Shown here: piece after piece, positions 34,584 through 43,248 of the stretch
Numbering within the stretch: position 1 is the first letter of the stretch
How the letters are laid out: each line of letters opens with the position of its first letter
Assembly: GCA_035249905.1 (NCBI GenBank)
Contig: DATFFT010000011.1
Location: 5,302 to 69,301, forward strand
Direction of reading: 5' to 3'
Source of the DNA: JAOUEA01 sp035249905
Lineage (GTDB): Bacteria > Actinomycetota > UBA4738 > HRBIN12
DNA length: 64,000 bases
Notes under the pieces: generated by a model
The model's database searches: none
What the model was told of the DNA's origin: nothing
What the model saw: the letters and a program-made list of their open reading frames with translations, nothing else
Position numbers and translations under genes: made by a program

Positions 34584-36056
34584 ATGGACGTCGACTACCA
34601 CGCCCTGCTGCCGGAGTTCATCCTCGCGGGCACGGTCCTGCTCGTGCTCGTCGTCGACGTCTTCCTGCCCGAACGCACGAAGTGGTTCGCGATGCCGCTG
34701 GGCCTCGTCGGCGTCGTGGCCTCGCTGGTGGCCGTCGCCACGCTGATCGGGGCCGGCACCCGGGTGAGCTTCGGCGGCACCTACGTCGTCGACGAGTTCG
34801 CGCTCCTGTTCAAGGGCTTCTTCCTGGTCACCGCGGTCGTCGTGCTCTCGGTCTCGCTCCGTTACTTCCGGGAAGGCGGCTTCTACCAGGGGGAGTACTA
34901 CTTCCTGCTGCTGACCTCGTTCCTCGGGTGCGTGATGATGCCGAGCTCGCGCGACCTGCTGCTGCTGTTCATCGCGCTCGAGCTCGTGTCGGCGCCGGGG
35001 TTCCTGATGGCCGCGTTCCGCAAGGGCGACGTGAAGTCGAACGAGGCCGGGGTGAAGTTCTTCATCATCGGCGTGCTCTCGACCGCCGTGATGCTGTTCG
35101 GCATGAGCCTGATCTACGGCGTGACCGGCGGCGAGACCCAGCTCGCCGAGATCGCGTCGGCGCTCGCCGACGTTCCCGGTGAGCTGCAGACCCTGACGTT
35201 CGCGGCGATCCTGTTCGTCGTCGTGGGTTTCGCGTTCAAGGTCTCCGCGTTCCCTTTCCAGTTCTGGGCTCCCGACACGTACGAGGGATCGCCGGTGCCG
35301 GTGGCGGCGTTCCTGGCCGTCGCCTCGGCCGTCGCGGGCTTCGCCGGCCTGTTGCAGCTGATGTTCGTGGCCTTCGCGGAGCAGCACGAATTCTGGGTGC
35401 CGATCTTCGCGTTCCTGTCGGTCGCGACGATGTCCGTGGGGAACTTCGTGGCGCTGCGCCAGACGCAGATGGTGCGGCTGCTCGCGTACTCGGGCATCGC
35501 GCAGTCGGGCTACATCCTCATGACGTTCGCGCTCGTGACCGACGACGCGGCGTCGAACCGCACGGCCTTCGCGGCGGGGGTCGCCTACATCTTGATCTAC
35601 GGCATCATGAACCTCGGCGCGTTCGCCGCCACGGTCGCCGTCTCGAGGCGCCACCCGGCGCTGCAGCTCGCCGACTTCGCCGGGCTGCGCGAGACCGCGC
35701 CCGTGATCGCCGTGGGCATGGCGGTGTTCATGATCTCGCTCGCCGGCGTGCCGCCGACCGGCGGGTTCTGGGGGAAGCTGCTGATCTTCCAGGCCGCGAT
35801 CGAGCGCGGCGGGGGGCTCGGGCCGGCGCTCGCCGTCGTGATGCTCGTGAACTCGGTCGTGAGCGTCTTCTACTACCTGCTGGTGCCCCGGCAGATGTTC
35901 CTCCGGGAAGCGGCGGATCGCTCGCGGCTTCGTGTGCCCGCCCTCGTGACCGTCGTCGTGGGCGCGGCGACGATCGCGCTCGTGGGCATCTTCGTGCTGC
36001 CGAACCCGGTGGCGCGGCTCGCCGAGATCTCGTCGTTGGTCGGCCTCGGGCCCTGA
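34584..36056 (+). CDS. nuoN2: Complex I subunit N (second set)
   Basis: The 490-residue antiporter-like subunit has LLFIALELVSAPGFLMAAF and FKVSAFPFQFWAPDTYEGSPVP. It closes the second nuo cluster. The ATG is nine bases after nuoM2. The next gene, htpX, is 69 bases on and functionally unrelated. Confidence 0.96.
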   Translation: MDVDYHALLPEFILAGTVLLVLVVDVFLPERTKWFAMPLGLVGVVASLVAVATLIGAGTRVSFGGTYVVDEFALLFKGFFLVTAVVVLSVSLRYFREGGFYQGEYYFLLLTSFLGCVMMPSSRDLLLLFIALELVSAPGFLMAAFRKGDVKSNEAGVKFFIIGVLSTAVMLFGMSLIYGVTGGETQLAEIASALADVPGELQTLTFAAILFVVVGFAFKVSAFPFQFWAPDTYEGSPVPVAAFLAVASAVAGFAGLLQLMFVAFAEQHEFWVPIFAFLSVATMSVGNFVALRQTQMVRLLAYSGIAQSGYILMTFALVTDDAASNRTAFAAGVAYILIYGIMNLGAFAATVAVSRRHPALQLADFAGLRETAPVIAVGMAVFMISLAGVPPTGGFWGKLLIFQAAIERGGGLGPALAVVMLVNSVVSVFYYLLVPRQMFLREAADRSRLRVPALVTVVVGAATIALVGIFVLPNPVARLAEISSLVGLGP

Positions 36057-36125
36057 CGCACCGCTGGATCGGGATCCGACCCCTCGTATCGACCTGCCTG
36101 TGGCACCATTGGTCTCGAAGGAGTG

Positions 36126-37016
36126 ATGACGTTGACACCTGGGATCAACCGCGCCAAGACATGGGTGCTGATCGCCGGACTGCTCGGGCTGTTCCTGCTG
36201 GTCGGATATCTGATCGGCGGGCGAGCGGGCATGACGGTCGCGCTCGTGCTCGGCCTCGTGTTCAACTTCGCGATGTACTGGTGGTCCGGCTCGATCGCGG
36301 TGCGCTCGACGCGTTCGCGCGAGGTGAGCGAGCAGGAGTACCCGCAGCTCTACCGCATCGTGCGGGAGCTGACGCAGGCCGAGGGCATGCCGATGCCCGG
36401 CATCTACGTCTCGGAGATGCAGCAGCCCAACGCGTTCGCGACAGGGCGGAACCCACAGAACGCGAAGGTCGCGGTGACGCAGGGCATCCTGCAGATCCTC
36501 GAGGAGCGAGAGCTGCGGGGCGTTCTCGCCCACGAGCTGAGCCACGTGGCGAACCGCGACATCCTGGTGGCCTCGATCGCAGCCGCGATCGGCACGTCGA
36601 TCAGCTACCTCGCGATGATGGCCTTCTGGTTCGGGGGAGACGACGAGGGCGGCGGGAACCCGATCGTGATGCTCGTGGCGTGGATCCTCGCGCCGATCGC
36701 CGCCGGCCTGATCCAGATGGCGGTCTCTCGCTCCCGCGAGTACCAGGCCGACGAGTCCGGCGCCTTCCTCTCCCGCGACCCGCAGGCGCTCGCGAGCGCG
36801 CTGCAGAAGCTCGAGCAGACGAGCCGGCGGGTCCCGCCGCCGCACTCGCTGCAACCGGGCGAAGCGCACCTGTTCATCGTGAACCCGCTGGCCGCGCTGA
36901 AGGGCAGGGGCGTCATGAGCCTGTTCAGGACGCACCCCCCGACCGAGGAACGGGTGGCCCGGCTGATGGCCGTGCAGGACGAGATCCTTCGACGGCAGGG
37001 CCCGATCGGCCGGTAG
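36126..37016 (+). CDS. htpX: Membrane zinc metalloprotease HtpX-like
   Basis: The protein of about 296 residues has two N-terminal helices and an HELSH zinc motif near residues 136-140, a second pair of helices, and the downstream SREYQADESGA segment with the third zinc ligand. HtpX proteases degrade misfolded membrane proteins under stress. The start is not settled. ATG 36126 is only two bases after AGGAG, while TTG 36132 has the ideal spacing of eight. Confidence 0.92.
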   Translation: MTLTPGINRAKTWVLIAGLLGLFLLVGYLIGGRAGMTVALVLGLVFNFAMYWWSGSIAVRSTRSREVSEQEYPQLYRIVRELTQAEGMPMPGIYVSEMQQPNAFATGRNPQNAKVAVTQGILQILEERELRGVLAHELSHVANRDILVASIAAAIGTSISYLAMMAFWFGGDDEGGGNPIVMLVAWILAPIAAGLIQMAVSRSREYQADESGAFLSRDPQALASALQKLEQTSRRVPPPHSLQPGEAHLFIVNPLAALKGRGVMSLFRTHPPTEERVARLMAVQDEILRRQGPIGR

Positions 37017-37077
37017 CGACGACCGGCGGGCGGCCGCGGGGTGCGTCTGGCGTGTGCCTGAGCCGGGGACCGACGCC

Positions 37078-37791
37078 GTGAGCGAGAGACCGCCGGCGGG
37101 GTCTCCGATCGCGATCCTCTTCGACGTCGACGGGACGCTCATCGTCACCGGCGGCGCCGGAACCCGAAGCTGGCGCTGGGCGTTCGAGCAGCTCCACGGG
37201 ATCCCCGCCGACATCGGCGAGTTCTCGGAGGCCGGCATGACCGATCCCGTCGTCGCCCGGAGAACCTTCCGGAGCGTCATCGGGCGCGAGCCGGATCCGC
37301 GGGAGATGGCGCGACTCCTCGCCGCCTACCTCGAACGGCTCCCAGAGGAAGTCGAGAGCTCCGAGTCCTACCAGGTGCTCCCGGGAGCCGAGGATCTCCT
37401 CCGCCGCCTCTGCGAGGGGGGACTGCTCCTGGGGATCGTGACCGGAGCTCTGGAGGCGGCGGCGCACATCAAGCTCGCGCGCGCCCGGCTCAACCGGTTC
37501 TTCCCGTTCGGCGGATACGGGTCCGACTCCGACGACCGGACCGAGCTCACCCGCCGAGCGATCGAGCGCGCGGGCTCGATCCTCGGGCGGACGCTTGCCC
37601 CCGCGCGCATGTACGTCGTCGGCGACACGCCGAAGGACATCGACGCCGCCCGAGGCGTGGGTGCCGTGGCCGTCGGGGTGGCCTCGGGGCACTACTCGAT
37701 GGAGGCTCTGAGCCGGGCACGCGCGGACATCGTCCTGCCGTCGCTGCGGGATCCGATGCCTGGGCTCGAGTGGGCGTCGAGGAAGGGCTAA
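37078..37791 (+). CDS. HAD-family phosphatase
   Basis: The 237-residue protein has HAD motif I DVDGTL, a Thr in GIVTGALE for motif II, and motif IV GDTPKDIDAA, with a cap region between motifs I and II. This fits the phosphoglycolate phosphatase-like group, but the substrate cannot be deduced. The GTG at 37078 is preceded by GGGGA; a GTG at 37054 is possible. It converges on the reductase gene, and the two stop codons overlap. Confidence 0.85.
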   Translation: MSERPPAGSPIAILFDVDGTLIVTGGAGTRSWRWAFEQLHGIPADIGEFSEAGMTDPVVARRTFRSVIGREPDPREMARLLAAYLERLPEEVESSESYQVLPGAEDLLRRLCEGGLLLGIVTGALEAAAHIKLARARLNRFFPFGGYGSDSDDRTELTRRAIERAGSILGRTLAPARMYVVGDTPKDIDAARGVGAVAVGVASGHYSMEALSRARADIVLPSLRDPMPGLEWASRKG

Positions 37792-38591
37792 CCGATGGCG
37801 TACCTCAGGAAGAGATGAGATCCGTGCCTGCGGACGCTCAGAAGATCCCCGGAGATGGATCGAGACGGCAGAAGCTCGGCTCCCTCGACGAGCCCCGGTC
37901 GGCCGCCGACATCGGAACGCCCGGCGAGGATCGGCGACAGCGTGAGGAAGAGCTCGTCGAGGAGGTCCGTCTGGAGCAGGCCGCCGATCACCGAGGGGCC
38001 ACCTTCCGAAAGCACGATGCGATGGCCCTCACTCCGGATGGCGGCGACAGCATCGACCGGATCGATCGATGGGCCGTCCCCCAACGCGACAGCGGTCGAC
38101 GACCCGGGGAGTCGACCCTCCAGCTGCGTCGCGCCATAGCGCGTCGTCAGGATCAGAGCCCCCGACTCCAGCGCCGGGTGATGAGGGTTCACCTCACCGC
38201 GTGCGGTGAGCAGGACCAGGCGGGGCTCGTCTGCGCGTCCCAGATGGTTCCGGAGCTCGGCGAACTCGATCGCCGCGCCAGGATAGATGAACGTCGGTGT
38301 CCACAGCGAATCGGGCGCGGCCCGTAACGTGCCCGCCCCGATGAGGACGGCGTCGGCGCAGGCTCGGAGCAGGCCCATCACGTAACGATCGGCCTCGCTT
38401 CGCCCGCTGATCATCTGGCTGGAGTGATCCTGGCCCTCGATCGCAACCACCCCGTCGAGGGAGGCGACGAAGTTCGCGTACAAACATGGGGCTTCGAACC
38501 CCAGGCTTCCCCCGTAGAACCGCTCCAGATCGTTGGGGAGGTCGTAGGAGGGCAAGCCCCGCCCCTCGAACACCAGATCCATCGGGACCAT
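37788..38591 (-). CDS. RibD C-terminal-type pyrimidine/dihydrofolate reductase
   Basis: The 267-residue protein is a stand-alone reductase domain of the RibD/DHFR fold. It has ANFVASLDGVVA, DAVLIGAGTLRA and LSEGGPSVIGGLL, and lacks the N-terminal deaminase domain of bifunctional RibD. It could reduce the riboflavin intermediate. However, a stand-alone mycobacterial relative (Rv2671) was shown to act as a dihydrofolate reductase, and this gene sits 13 bases after folE. A folate or pterin role is therefore a reasonable inference. The ATG has TAGGGG upstream. Confidence 0.82.
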   Translation of the reverse strand: MVPMDLVFEGRGLPSYDLPNDLERFYGGSLGFEAPCLYANFVASLDGVVAIEGQDHSSQMISGRSEADRYVMGLLRACADAVLIGAGTLRAAPDSLWTPTFIYPGAAIEFAELRNHLGRADEPRLVLLTARGEVNPHHPALESGALILTTRYGATQLEGRLPGSSTAVALGDGPSIDPVDAVAAIRSEGHRIVLSEGGPSVIGGLLQTDLLDELFLTLSPILAGRSDVGGRPGLVEGAELLPSRSISGDLLSVRRHGSHLFLRYAIG

Positions 38592-38604
38592 GGCGGGTCA
38601 ACCC

Positions 38605-39294
38605 CTACCGAGGGCGGGTCACGGCGTGCAAGAACGCCTGACGGAGCTCAGGGTCCTCTTCGTACGTACCTCGCCAGAAGGACGTCCACGTGCTGGACTG
38701 CTCCTCGCGGACCCCACGCATCTGGGTGCACAGGTGCGTGGCCTGCAGATGCACGGCCACCCCGTGGGGGTGAAGGACCTCGACGAGCGTGTCGGCGACC
38801 TGCTGCCCGATGCGCTCTTGGACGGTGAACCGTCGCGCGAACAGCCGAACGAGCCTGGTCATCTTCGAGATCCCGATGATCTGTTCGTGGGCGATGTAGC
38901 CGATGTGGGCGGAACCGTGGAACGGCAGGGCATGATGCTCGCACAACGCGAAGAACGATATGGGTCCCTCGATGACCTGGCTGATCCGGCAATCCGGCCC
39001 TCCTCGGCATTCCGTCGGAAACGCGGTCAGCAGCTTGGGGTCCCCTTCGTATCCCGACGTCGAATCGAACAGGGCCTTCAGGAAGCGTCGAGGCGTGTCC
39101 CTGGTAGCCGGGGTATCGAGGTCCATGCCGAACGTCGAGAAGATCTCGGCCAAGTAGCTCTCGAACCGCTCCTGCAGTCCGGGGTCGAGGTCCCGCGGAA
39201 CGACACCCTCCCAAGGCGTCGCTTCTTCGGGATCACCCTCCCGGATCGCGGTCCGGGGGCCTTGAGCCGAGGTGGATCCTGGCTGATCGATCAT
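38605..39294 (-). CDS. folE: GTP cyclohydrolase I
   Basis: The 229-residue enzyme opens the pterin/folate pathway by converting GTP to dihydroneopterin triphosphate. It has LCEHHALPF, with the zinc Cys and catalytic His, then GISKMTRLVRLFARRFTVQERI and the second zinc Cys in HLCTQMRGV. The ATG at 39294 has TAGGAG at eight bases. A GGCGGC/GCCGCC hairpin lies at 39330-39347 in its leader. It is followed by the reductase gene, probably as one transcript. Confidence 0.95.
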   Translation of the reverse strand: MIDQPGSTSAQGPRTAIREGDPEEATPWEGVVPRDLDPGLQERFESYLAEIFSTFGMDLDTPATRDTPRRFLKALFDSTSGYEGDPKLLTAFPTECRGGPDCRISQVIEGPISFFALCEHHALPFHGSAHIGYIAHEQIIGISKMTRLVRLFARRFTVQERIGQQVADTLVEVLHPHGVAVHLQATHLCTQMRGVREEQSSTWTSFWRGTYEEDPELRQAFLHAVTRPR

Positions 39295-39469
39295 CGCTCG
39301 TACTCCTATCCGCTCGATCACGCTATCGAGGCGGCCCTGATGCCGCCTGCTTCTCGCACGTCGCGAGCACGTGCAGACTAGGTCGCCCGCTTCGCGTCCG
39401 CATCCGCGCCGTCGGGTGAGCGCCTCTCGAGGAAGAGGGGTCACGTCGGTTCCGGCCGAGACGCAGGTG

Positions 39470-40849
39470 TCAGGCCATCGTGCCGAGCACGGCTCGCACG
39501 TGGTCGATCGTCGTGCGCGGATTCACGAAGCACAGTCGCGCGAGCTTCTCGCCCCTCCACGTCGTCGGTTGCACGAACGCGATCTGGGACTCGAGGAGCC
39601 GTCGCCACCACGTCTCGTAGTCGGCGTCGCCCCAGCCCCTGCGTCGGAAGAGAACCACCGAGAGCTCCGGATCCATCACGAGCTCGAGCGCGGCTCGATC
39701 CCGGATCTCGTCGGCGGTCTCGCGCGTGAGCGAGAGCACCTGCTCGATCGCGTCGCGGTAGGAGTCGGTGCCGTAGGTCGCGAGCGAGAACCATAACGGA
39801 AGCCCGCGGGCCCGCCGCGACAGGTGGTAGGCGTAGTCGGCGGGGTTCCACTCGCTCCATTCGGCCTCGGGTTGGTTCACCGTGTCGAGGTAGCCGGCTT
39901 CCTGCCGGAAGACGCCGTGTGCCCTCGTGGGCTCGCGGTAGACGAGCGCGCAACAGTCGTAGGGCGCGAATAGCCACTTGTGCGGGTCGACGATGAAGGA
40001 GTCGGCGCGCTCGATGCCCCGGAATCGATCGCGCACCGACGGCGCGGCGAGCCCGGCGCCTCCGTATGCGCCGTCGACGTGGAACCAGATCGAGCGTTCG
40101 GCGCAAACCTCGGCCACGCCGGCCAGGTCGTCGACGGTGCCCGCGTTCGTGGCTCCGGCGCTCGCCACCACCGCGAAGACGCTCGCTGCCTCCTCGGGGC
40201 CGAGCCCGTCGAGACGCTCGCCGAGCGCCCCGCCCGTGAGCCGCCCGCGTTCATCGCCCGGCACCTTGATCACACCGACGTCGATCACGCGGGCGGCGGT
40301 GGCGACCGACGAGTGCACGCTCTCGGCCACCGCGATCTTCCATCCGGTGGCCGGACGTCCACCCAGCCGTGCGGTCGCGGTGGCTCGGGCCGCGACGAGC
40401 GCCGAGAGGTTCCCCGCCGAGCCACCGCTCACGAACACCCCGCCGGCGCCGGCCGGGAACCCGGCGAGGTCGGCGAGCCAGCGCAGCGCCTGGTTCTCTG
40501 CCCAGATCGCGCCCGCGCCGTCGATCCACCCCGCCGCGATCGTCGACGACGCCCCCACCACCAGGTCGAAGAGCACCGACGCCTTCGTCGGCGCTCCCGG
40601 CACGAACGCCATCGACGAGGGATGGTCCGTTGAGATCGTGGCGGGAGCCAGCACCTCGGCCCACACGCGCAAGGCTTCCTCGCCGCCGATGCCCTCGGGC
40701 GTCACGGTTTCCCTGGCGCGCCGGGTGAGCTCCTCGCCGGTCGCGGAGCCGTCGAGCGGCTGGGGGCTCGCGATGCGACCTCGGGCGTACGCGACGATCG
40801 CGCGCGAGAGCGCCTCGGTCTCGTCGGTGTAGCGGTGCATCTGTGCCAC
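39470..40849 (-). CDS. PLP-dependent amino acid decarboxylase (group II)
   Basis: The 459-residue protein belongs to the aromatic amino acid/glutamate decarboxylase family. The cofactor Lys is in DPHKWLFAPYDC, and the FVSGGSAGNLSAL and HVDGAYGG segments hold the phosphate and pyridine ring. The tail GEKLARLCFVNPRTT is also typical. The product amine is not predictable. The GTG start is preceded by GAGGGGAG. It lies 69 bases after an aminotransferase gene on the same strand, with a strong hairpin between them. Confidence 0.88.
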   Translation of the reverse strand: MAQMHRYTDETEALSRAIVAYARGRIASPQPLDGSATGEELTRRARETVTPEGIGGEEALRVWAEVLAPATISTDHPSSMAFVPGAPTKASVLFDLVVGASSTIAAGWIDGAGAIWAENQALRWLADLAGFPAGAGGVFVSGGSAGNLSALVAARATATARLGGRPATGWKIAVAESVHSSVATAARVIDVGVIKVPGDERGRLTGGALGERLDGLGPEEAASVFAVVASAGATNAGTVDDLAGVAEVCAERSIWFHVDGAYGGAGLAAPSVRDRFRGIERADSFIVDPHKWLFAPYDCCALVYREPTRAHGVFRQEAGYLDTVNQPEAEWSEWNPADYAYHLSRRARGLPLWFSLATYGTDSYRDAIEQVLSLTRETADEIRDRAALELVMDPELSVVLFRRRGWGDADYETWWRRLLESQIAFVQPTTWRGEKLARLCFVNPRTTIDHVRAVLGTMA

Positions 40850-40873
40850 GTCGGCACTCCCCTCACGCGCGAA

Positions 40874-40895
40874 GGGCCGGCCCGAAGGCCGGCCC
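40874..40895 (-). terminator. GC-rich hairpin between the aminotransferase and decarboxylase genes
   Basis: Two perfect 9-base arms, GGGCCGGCC and GGCCGGCCC, enclose a CGAA loop. It lies 24 bases after the aminotransferase stop on the minus strand and has no T-rich run after it. It could be a U-less terminator, common in high-GC Gram-positives, or a processing or attenuation hairpin that lowers expression of the next gene. Confidence 0.6.
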
Positions 40896-40918
40896 CGCCG
40901 CGCCGTCTCGCTCGAGAC

Positions 40919-42301
40919 CTAGCTCGCGAGCTCCTGGCAGAACTCGCCGAACGCGTCGACGTAGGTCTGGATGTCGCCCTCGGTGTGCTGCACCGAGATC
41001 GTCCACTGCTCCTCGTCGCCGGGCGTCATGAAGATGCCCCGGTTGACCATCCACGGGTAGGAGGCCCAGTAGATGTCGGGGATCGTCTCGAGGAAGTCCC
41101 GGTAGTCCGTGAGCGGCTCGGCTCGGTACGACACGCAGCCCTTCGCCCCGAGATCGACCGTGTGCGCCGGTATGCCGCCCTCGGCGATCGCCCGGTTGCA
41201 CCCCTCGGCGAGCATCGTGCCGAGCTTGCCGAGGTGGTCGTAGGCGTCGCGGGTGAGCACCTGGGTCAGCGCCGCGAGGCCGACCGCCGACGAGAGCGGG
41301 TTCCCGTTGAACGTGCCCTGTTGGGCGGCCCCCTTCGTGACGTGCTCCATGATCGACGCGTCGCCCCCGAAGGCACCCGTGGTCGCGCCGCCGCCGATCG
41401 CCTTGGCCCACGCCGCGAGGTGCGGCACCACGCCGAATCGCTCGGCCGCGCCGCCGTAGGCGATCGTGCCGCCGCATTTGACCTCGTCGAAGATCAGCAC
41501 GGCGCCGTGGCGCTCGCAGGTGTCCTTGAGCGCCTGCAGGTACCCGTCGGCCGGCACCACGATGCCGATGTTCATCATCACCGGCTCGAGGATCACGGCC
41601 GCGATCTCACCGGGGTTGTCGGCGAAGGCCGCCTCGACCGCGGCGGCGTCGTTGAACGGGACGACGATCGTGGTGTCCCAGAGCGCCCGCGGGATCCCCT
41701 TCGACGTCGGCTGTGTGGTGTACCAGGGTCGACCGCTCTCGTCGACGTTGTGCCGCAGGTCGAGCACGTCGGCCTCGGGCACGACGGAGAACAGCACCGA
41801 GTCGTGGTGGCCGTGGTAGGACCCTTCCATCTTCACGATCTTGTCGCGGCCGGTCGCCGCACGGGCGACCCTGATCGCGTCCATCGTGGCCTCGGTGCCC
41901 GAGTTCACGAACCGCATCCGGTCGACCTGGAATCGCGAGCAGATCTCCTCGGCGAGCGCAACCGTCGTCTCGGTGGTCACGGCGAAGTGGATCGCGTCGT
42001 CTGCGGCCTTCTTGATCGCTTCGACGATCTTCGGGTGCGCATGCCCGACCACGTTCACGCCGAACCCGCCGTGGAAGTCGGTGTACACGTTGCCGTCGAC
42101 GTCGGTGACCGACGATCCCTTGCCGTGGGCTAGGTAGACCGGGTAAGGGTCGCCCGTCTGGAAGTTCGAGACCACGCCGTTCGGTAGCGACCTCGTGGCC
42201 CGCTGGTAGAGCTTCTCCGACGCCTGGGTCCGCGCCAGCCAATCCTTGGTTTCCTTGTCGGCGATCTCCGCCGCGCGCGCCTTCAACCGGTCGAGGTCCA
42301 C
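40919..42301 (-). CDS. Class III aminotransferase related to glutamate-1-semialdehyde aminomutase
   Basis: The 460-residue PLP enzyme has VNSGTEATMDAIRVAR, SYHGHHDSV, the Asp of IFDEVKCGG and a Lys in AWAKAIGGG as the probable cofactor lysine. The fold group includes HemL, but the 40-residue N-terminal extension and the motif VKCGG differ from usual HemL. A different amino donor or aminomutase reaction is therefore more likely. The GTG start at 42301 has a near-perfect AGGAGG at eight bases, which decides the start over an upstream GTG. Confidence 0.85.
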   Translation of the reverse strand: MDLDRLKARAAEIADKETKDWLARTQASEKLYQRATRSLPNGVVSNFQTGDPYPVYLAHGKGSSVTDVDGNVYTDFHGGFGVNVVGHAHPKIVEAIKKAADDAIHFAVTTETTVALAEEICSRFQVDRMRFVNSGTEATMDAIRVARAATGRDKIVKMEGSYHGHHDSVLFSVVPEADVLDLRHNVDESGRPWYTTQPTSKGIPRALWDTTIVVPFNDAAAVEAAFADNPGEIAAVILEPVMMNIGIVVPADGYLQALKDTCERHGAVLIFDEVKCGGTIAYGGAAERFGVVPHLAAWAKAIGGGATTGAFGGDASIMEHVTKGAAQQGTFNGNPLSSAVGLAALTQVLTRDAYDHLGKLGTMLAEGCNRAIAEGGIPAHTVDLGAKGCVSYRAEPLTDYRDFLETIPDIYWASYPWMVNRGIFMTPGDEEQWTISVQHTEGDIQTYVDAFGEFCQELAS

Positions 42302-42372
42302 GCGTATCACCTCCTGAGTCGGGCCAGGGTACTCGTCCCTTCGACGCCCGCGCAATGCTGGGGATGTTGCCC

Positions 42373-42870
42373 TCAGGGGCGGTAGTTCGTGAACTGCAGC
42401 GCCAGCCCGAAGTCGTGTTCCTTGACGGCGCGGATCGCCGCCTGCAGGTCGTCCTTGCTCTTGCCCAGCACGCGCACCTGCGCACCTTGGATCTGGGTCT
42501 GGATCTTCGGCACCGACCCGCGCACGAACTTCGAGATCTCCTTGGTCTTCTCGTCGCTGATGCCCGTGACGATCGTGACGGTCTGCTTGGCCGTGCCCTT
42601 GGCGGCATCTTCGATCGCGCCCGCCTGCAGCGCCTTCAGCGGGATGCTTCGCTTGACTGCCCGCTCCTGCAGCACCTGCCACGCCGCTTTGAGCCGATCC
42701 TCTGTGGCCGAGTGCAGCTCGATCGTGCCGTCGCCGAGCGTGATCGAGGTGTCGGTGCCCTTGAAGTCGAAGCGCTGGGAGATCTCGCGCCCGGTCTGGT
42801 CGACCGCGTTGCGGACCTCCTGCATGTCGACCTCGCTCACGATGTCGAAGGAGAACTGGTCTTTCGCCAT
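42373..42870 (-). CDS. yajQ: YajQ family nucleotide-binding protein
   Basis: The 165-residue protein starts FSFDIVSEVDMQEV and contains FDFKGTD, RSIPLKALQAG and the C-terminal VRVLGKSKDDLQAAI. It is the two-domain YajQ fold, whose members bind nucleotides (c-di-GMP in Xanthomonas) and act as adaptor proteins. The partner in this organism is unknown. No clear ribosome binding site precedes the ATG; an ATG three codons upstream is an alternative. Confidence 0.93.
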   Translation of the reverse strand: MAKDQFSFDIVSEVDMQEVRNAVDQTGREISQRFDFKGTDTSITLGDGTIELHSATEDRLKAAWQVLQERAVKRSIPLKALQAGAIEDAAKGTAKQTVTIVTGISDEKTKEISKFVRGSVPKIQTQIQGAQVRVLGKSKDDLQAAIRAVKEHDFGLALQFTNYRP

Positions 42871-42917
42871 GGGCCGCATCGTACCGCCGGCCGGTGCGGG
42901 GTGGCGCGGCGGTTCGC

Positions 42918-42923
42918 TATCCT
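42918..42923 (+). promoter_or_regulatory. -10 box for tRNA-Tyr
   Basis: TATCCT lies 13 bases before the first base of tRNA-Tyr, the right distance for a tRNA promoter. The -35 region is not recognisable. Confidence 0.4.
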
Positions 42924-42936
42924 CGATGCGCACCAC

Positions 42937-43018
42937 GGGAGGATGCCCGAGTGGCCAAAGGGAGCGGCCTGTAAAGTCGCCGGCGATGCCTACGGAGGTT
43001 CGAATCCTCCTCCTCCCA
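42937..43018 (+). tRNA. tRNA-Tyr (anticodon GTA)
   Basis: The 82-base gene folds with acceptor arms GGGAGGA and TCCTCCC and T-arm stems GGAGG and CCTCC around TTCGAAT. The anticodon loop CTGTAAA puts GTA at 42971-42973. The variable arm is long, as expected for bacterial tRNA-Tyr. The 3' CCA is not encoded; the genome reads CCG after the discriminator A. The gene is solitary, and a transposase-like relic lies downstream. Confidence 0.97.
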
Positions 43019-43248
43019 CCGACCGAGGGGTGTTCTCAATACTGAGGCCCCTGACATCTCAGAACCCACAGCTACGGCCCCTCCGTGCTCCCGAACGCGA
43101 TCAGGCCTTCAGCCTGACGGTGGGTCCCTTCCGGCAGGCGAGCGCCTGGAATCGATGTCGGTCCAGGTTCCCTTCTTGCGCTTGGCCCGGCGATGCGGCC
43201 TCTCCGCCCCTCGCCTTCTCGTGCGTCTTCTTGGCAAGGAGGGAGCGA

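Noticed and set aside
39423..39438. CCTCT/AGAGG hairpin after the decarboxylase
   Set aside because: Short stem with no T-run; expected by chance in this composition.
41000..42300. Annotation of the aminotransferase as HemL of heme synthesis, to join the heme A genes
   Set aside because: It has an extended N-terminus and altered motifs, and sits far from any heme biosynthesis genes.
43042..43062. CTGAG/CTCAG inverted repeat after tRNA-Tyr as a terminator
   Set aside because: The 5-base stem with an 11-base loop is too weak to call.
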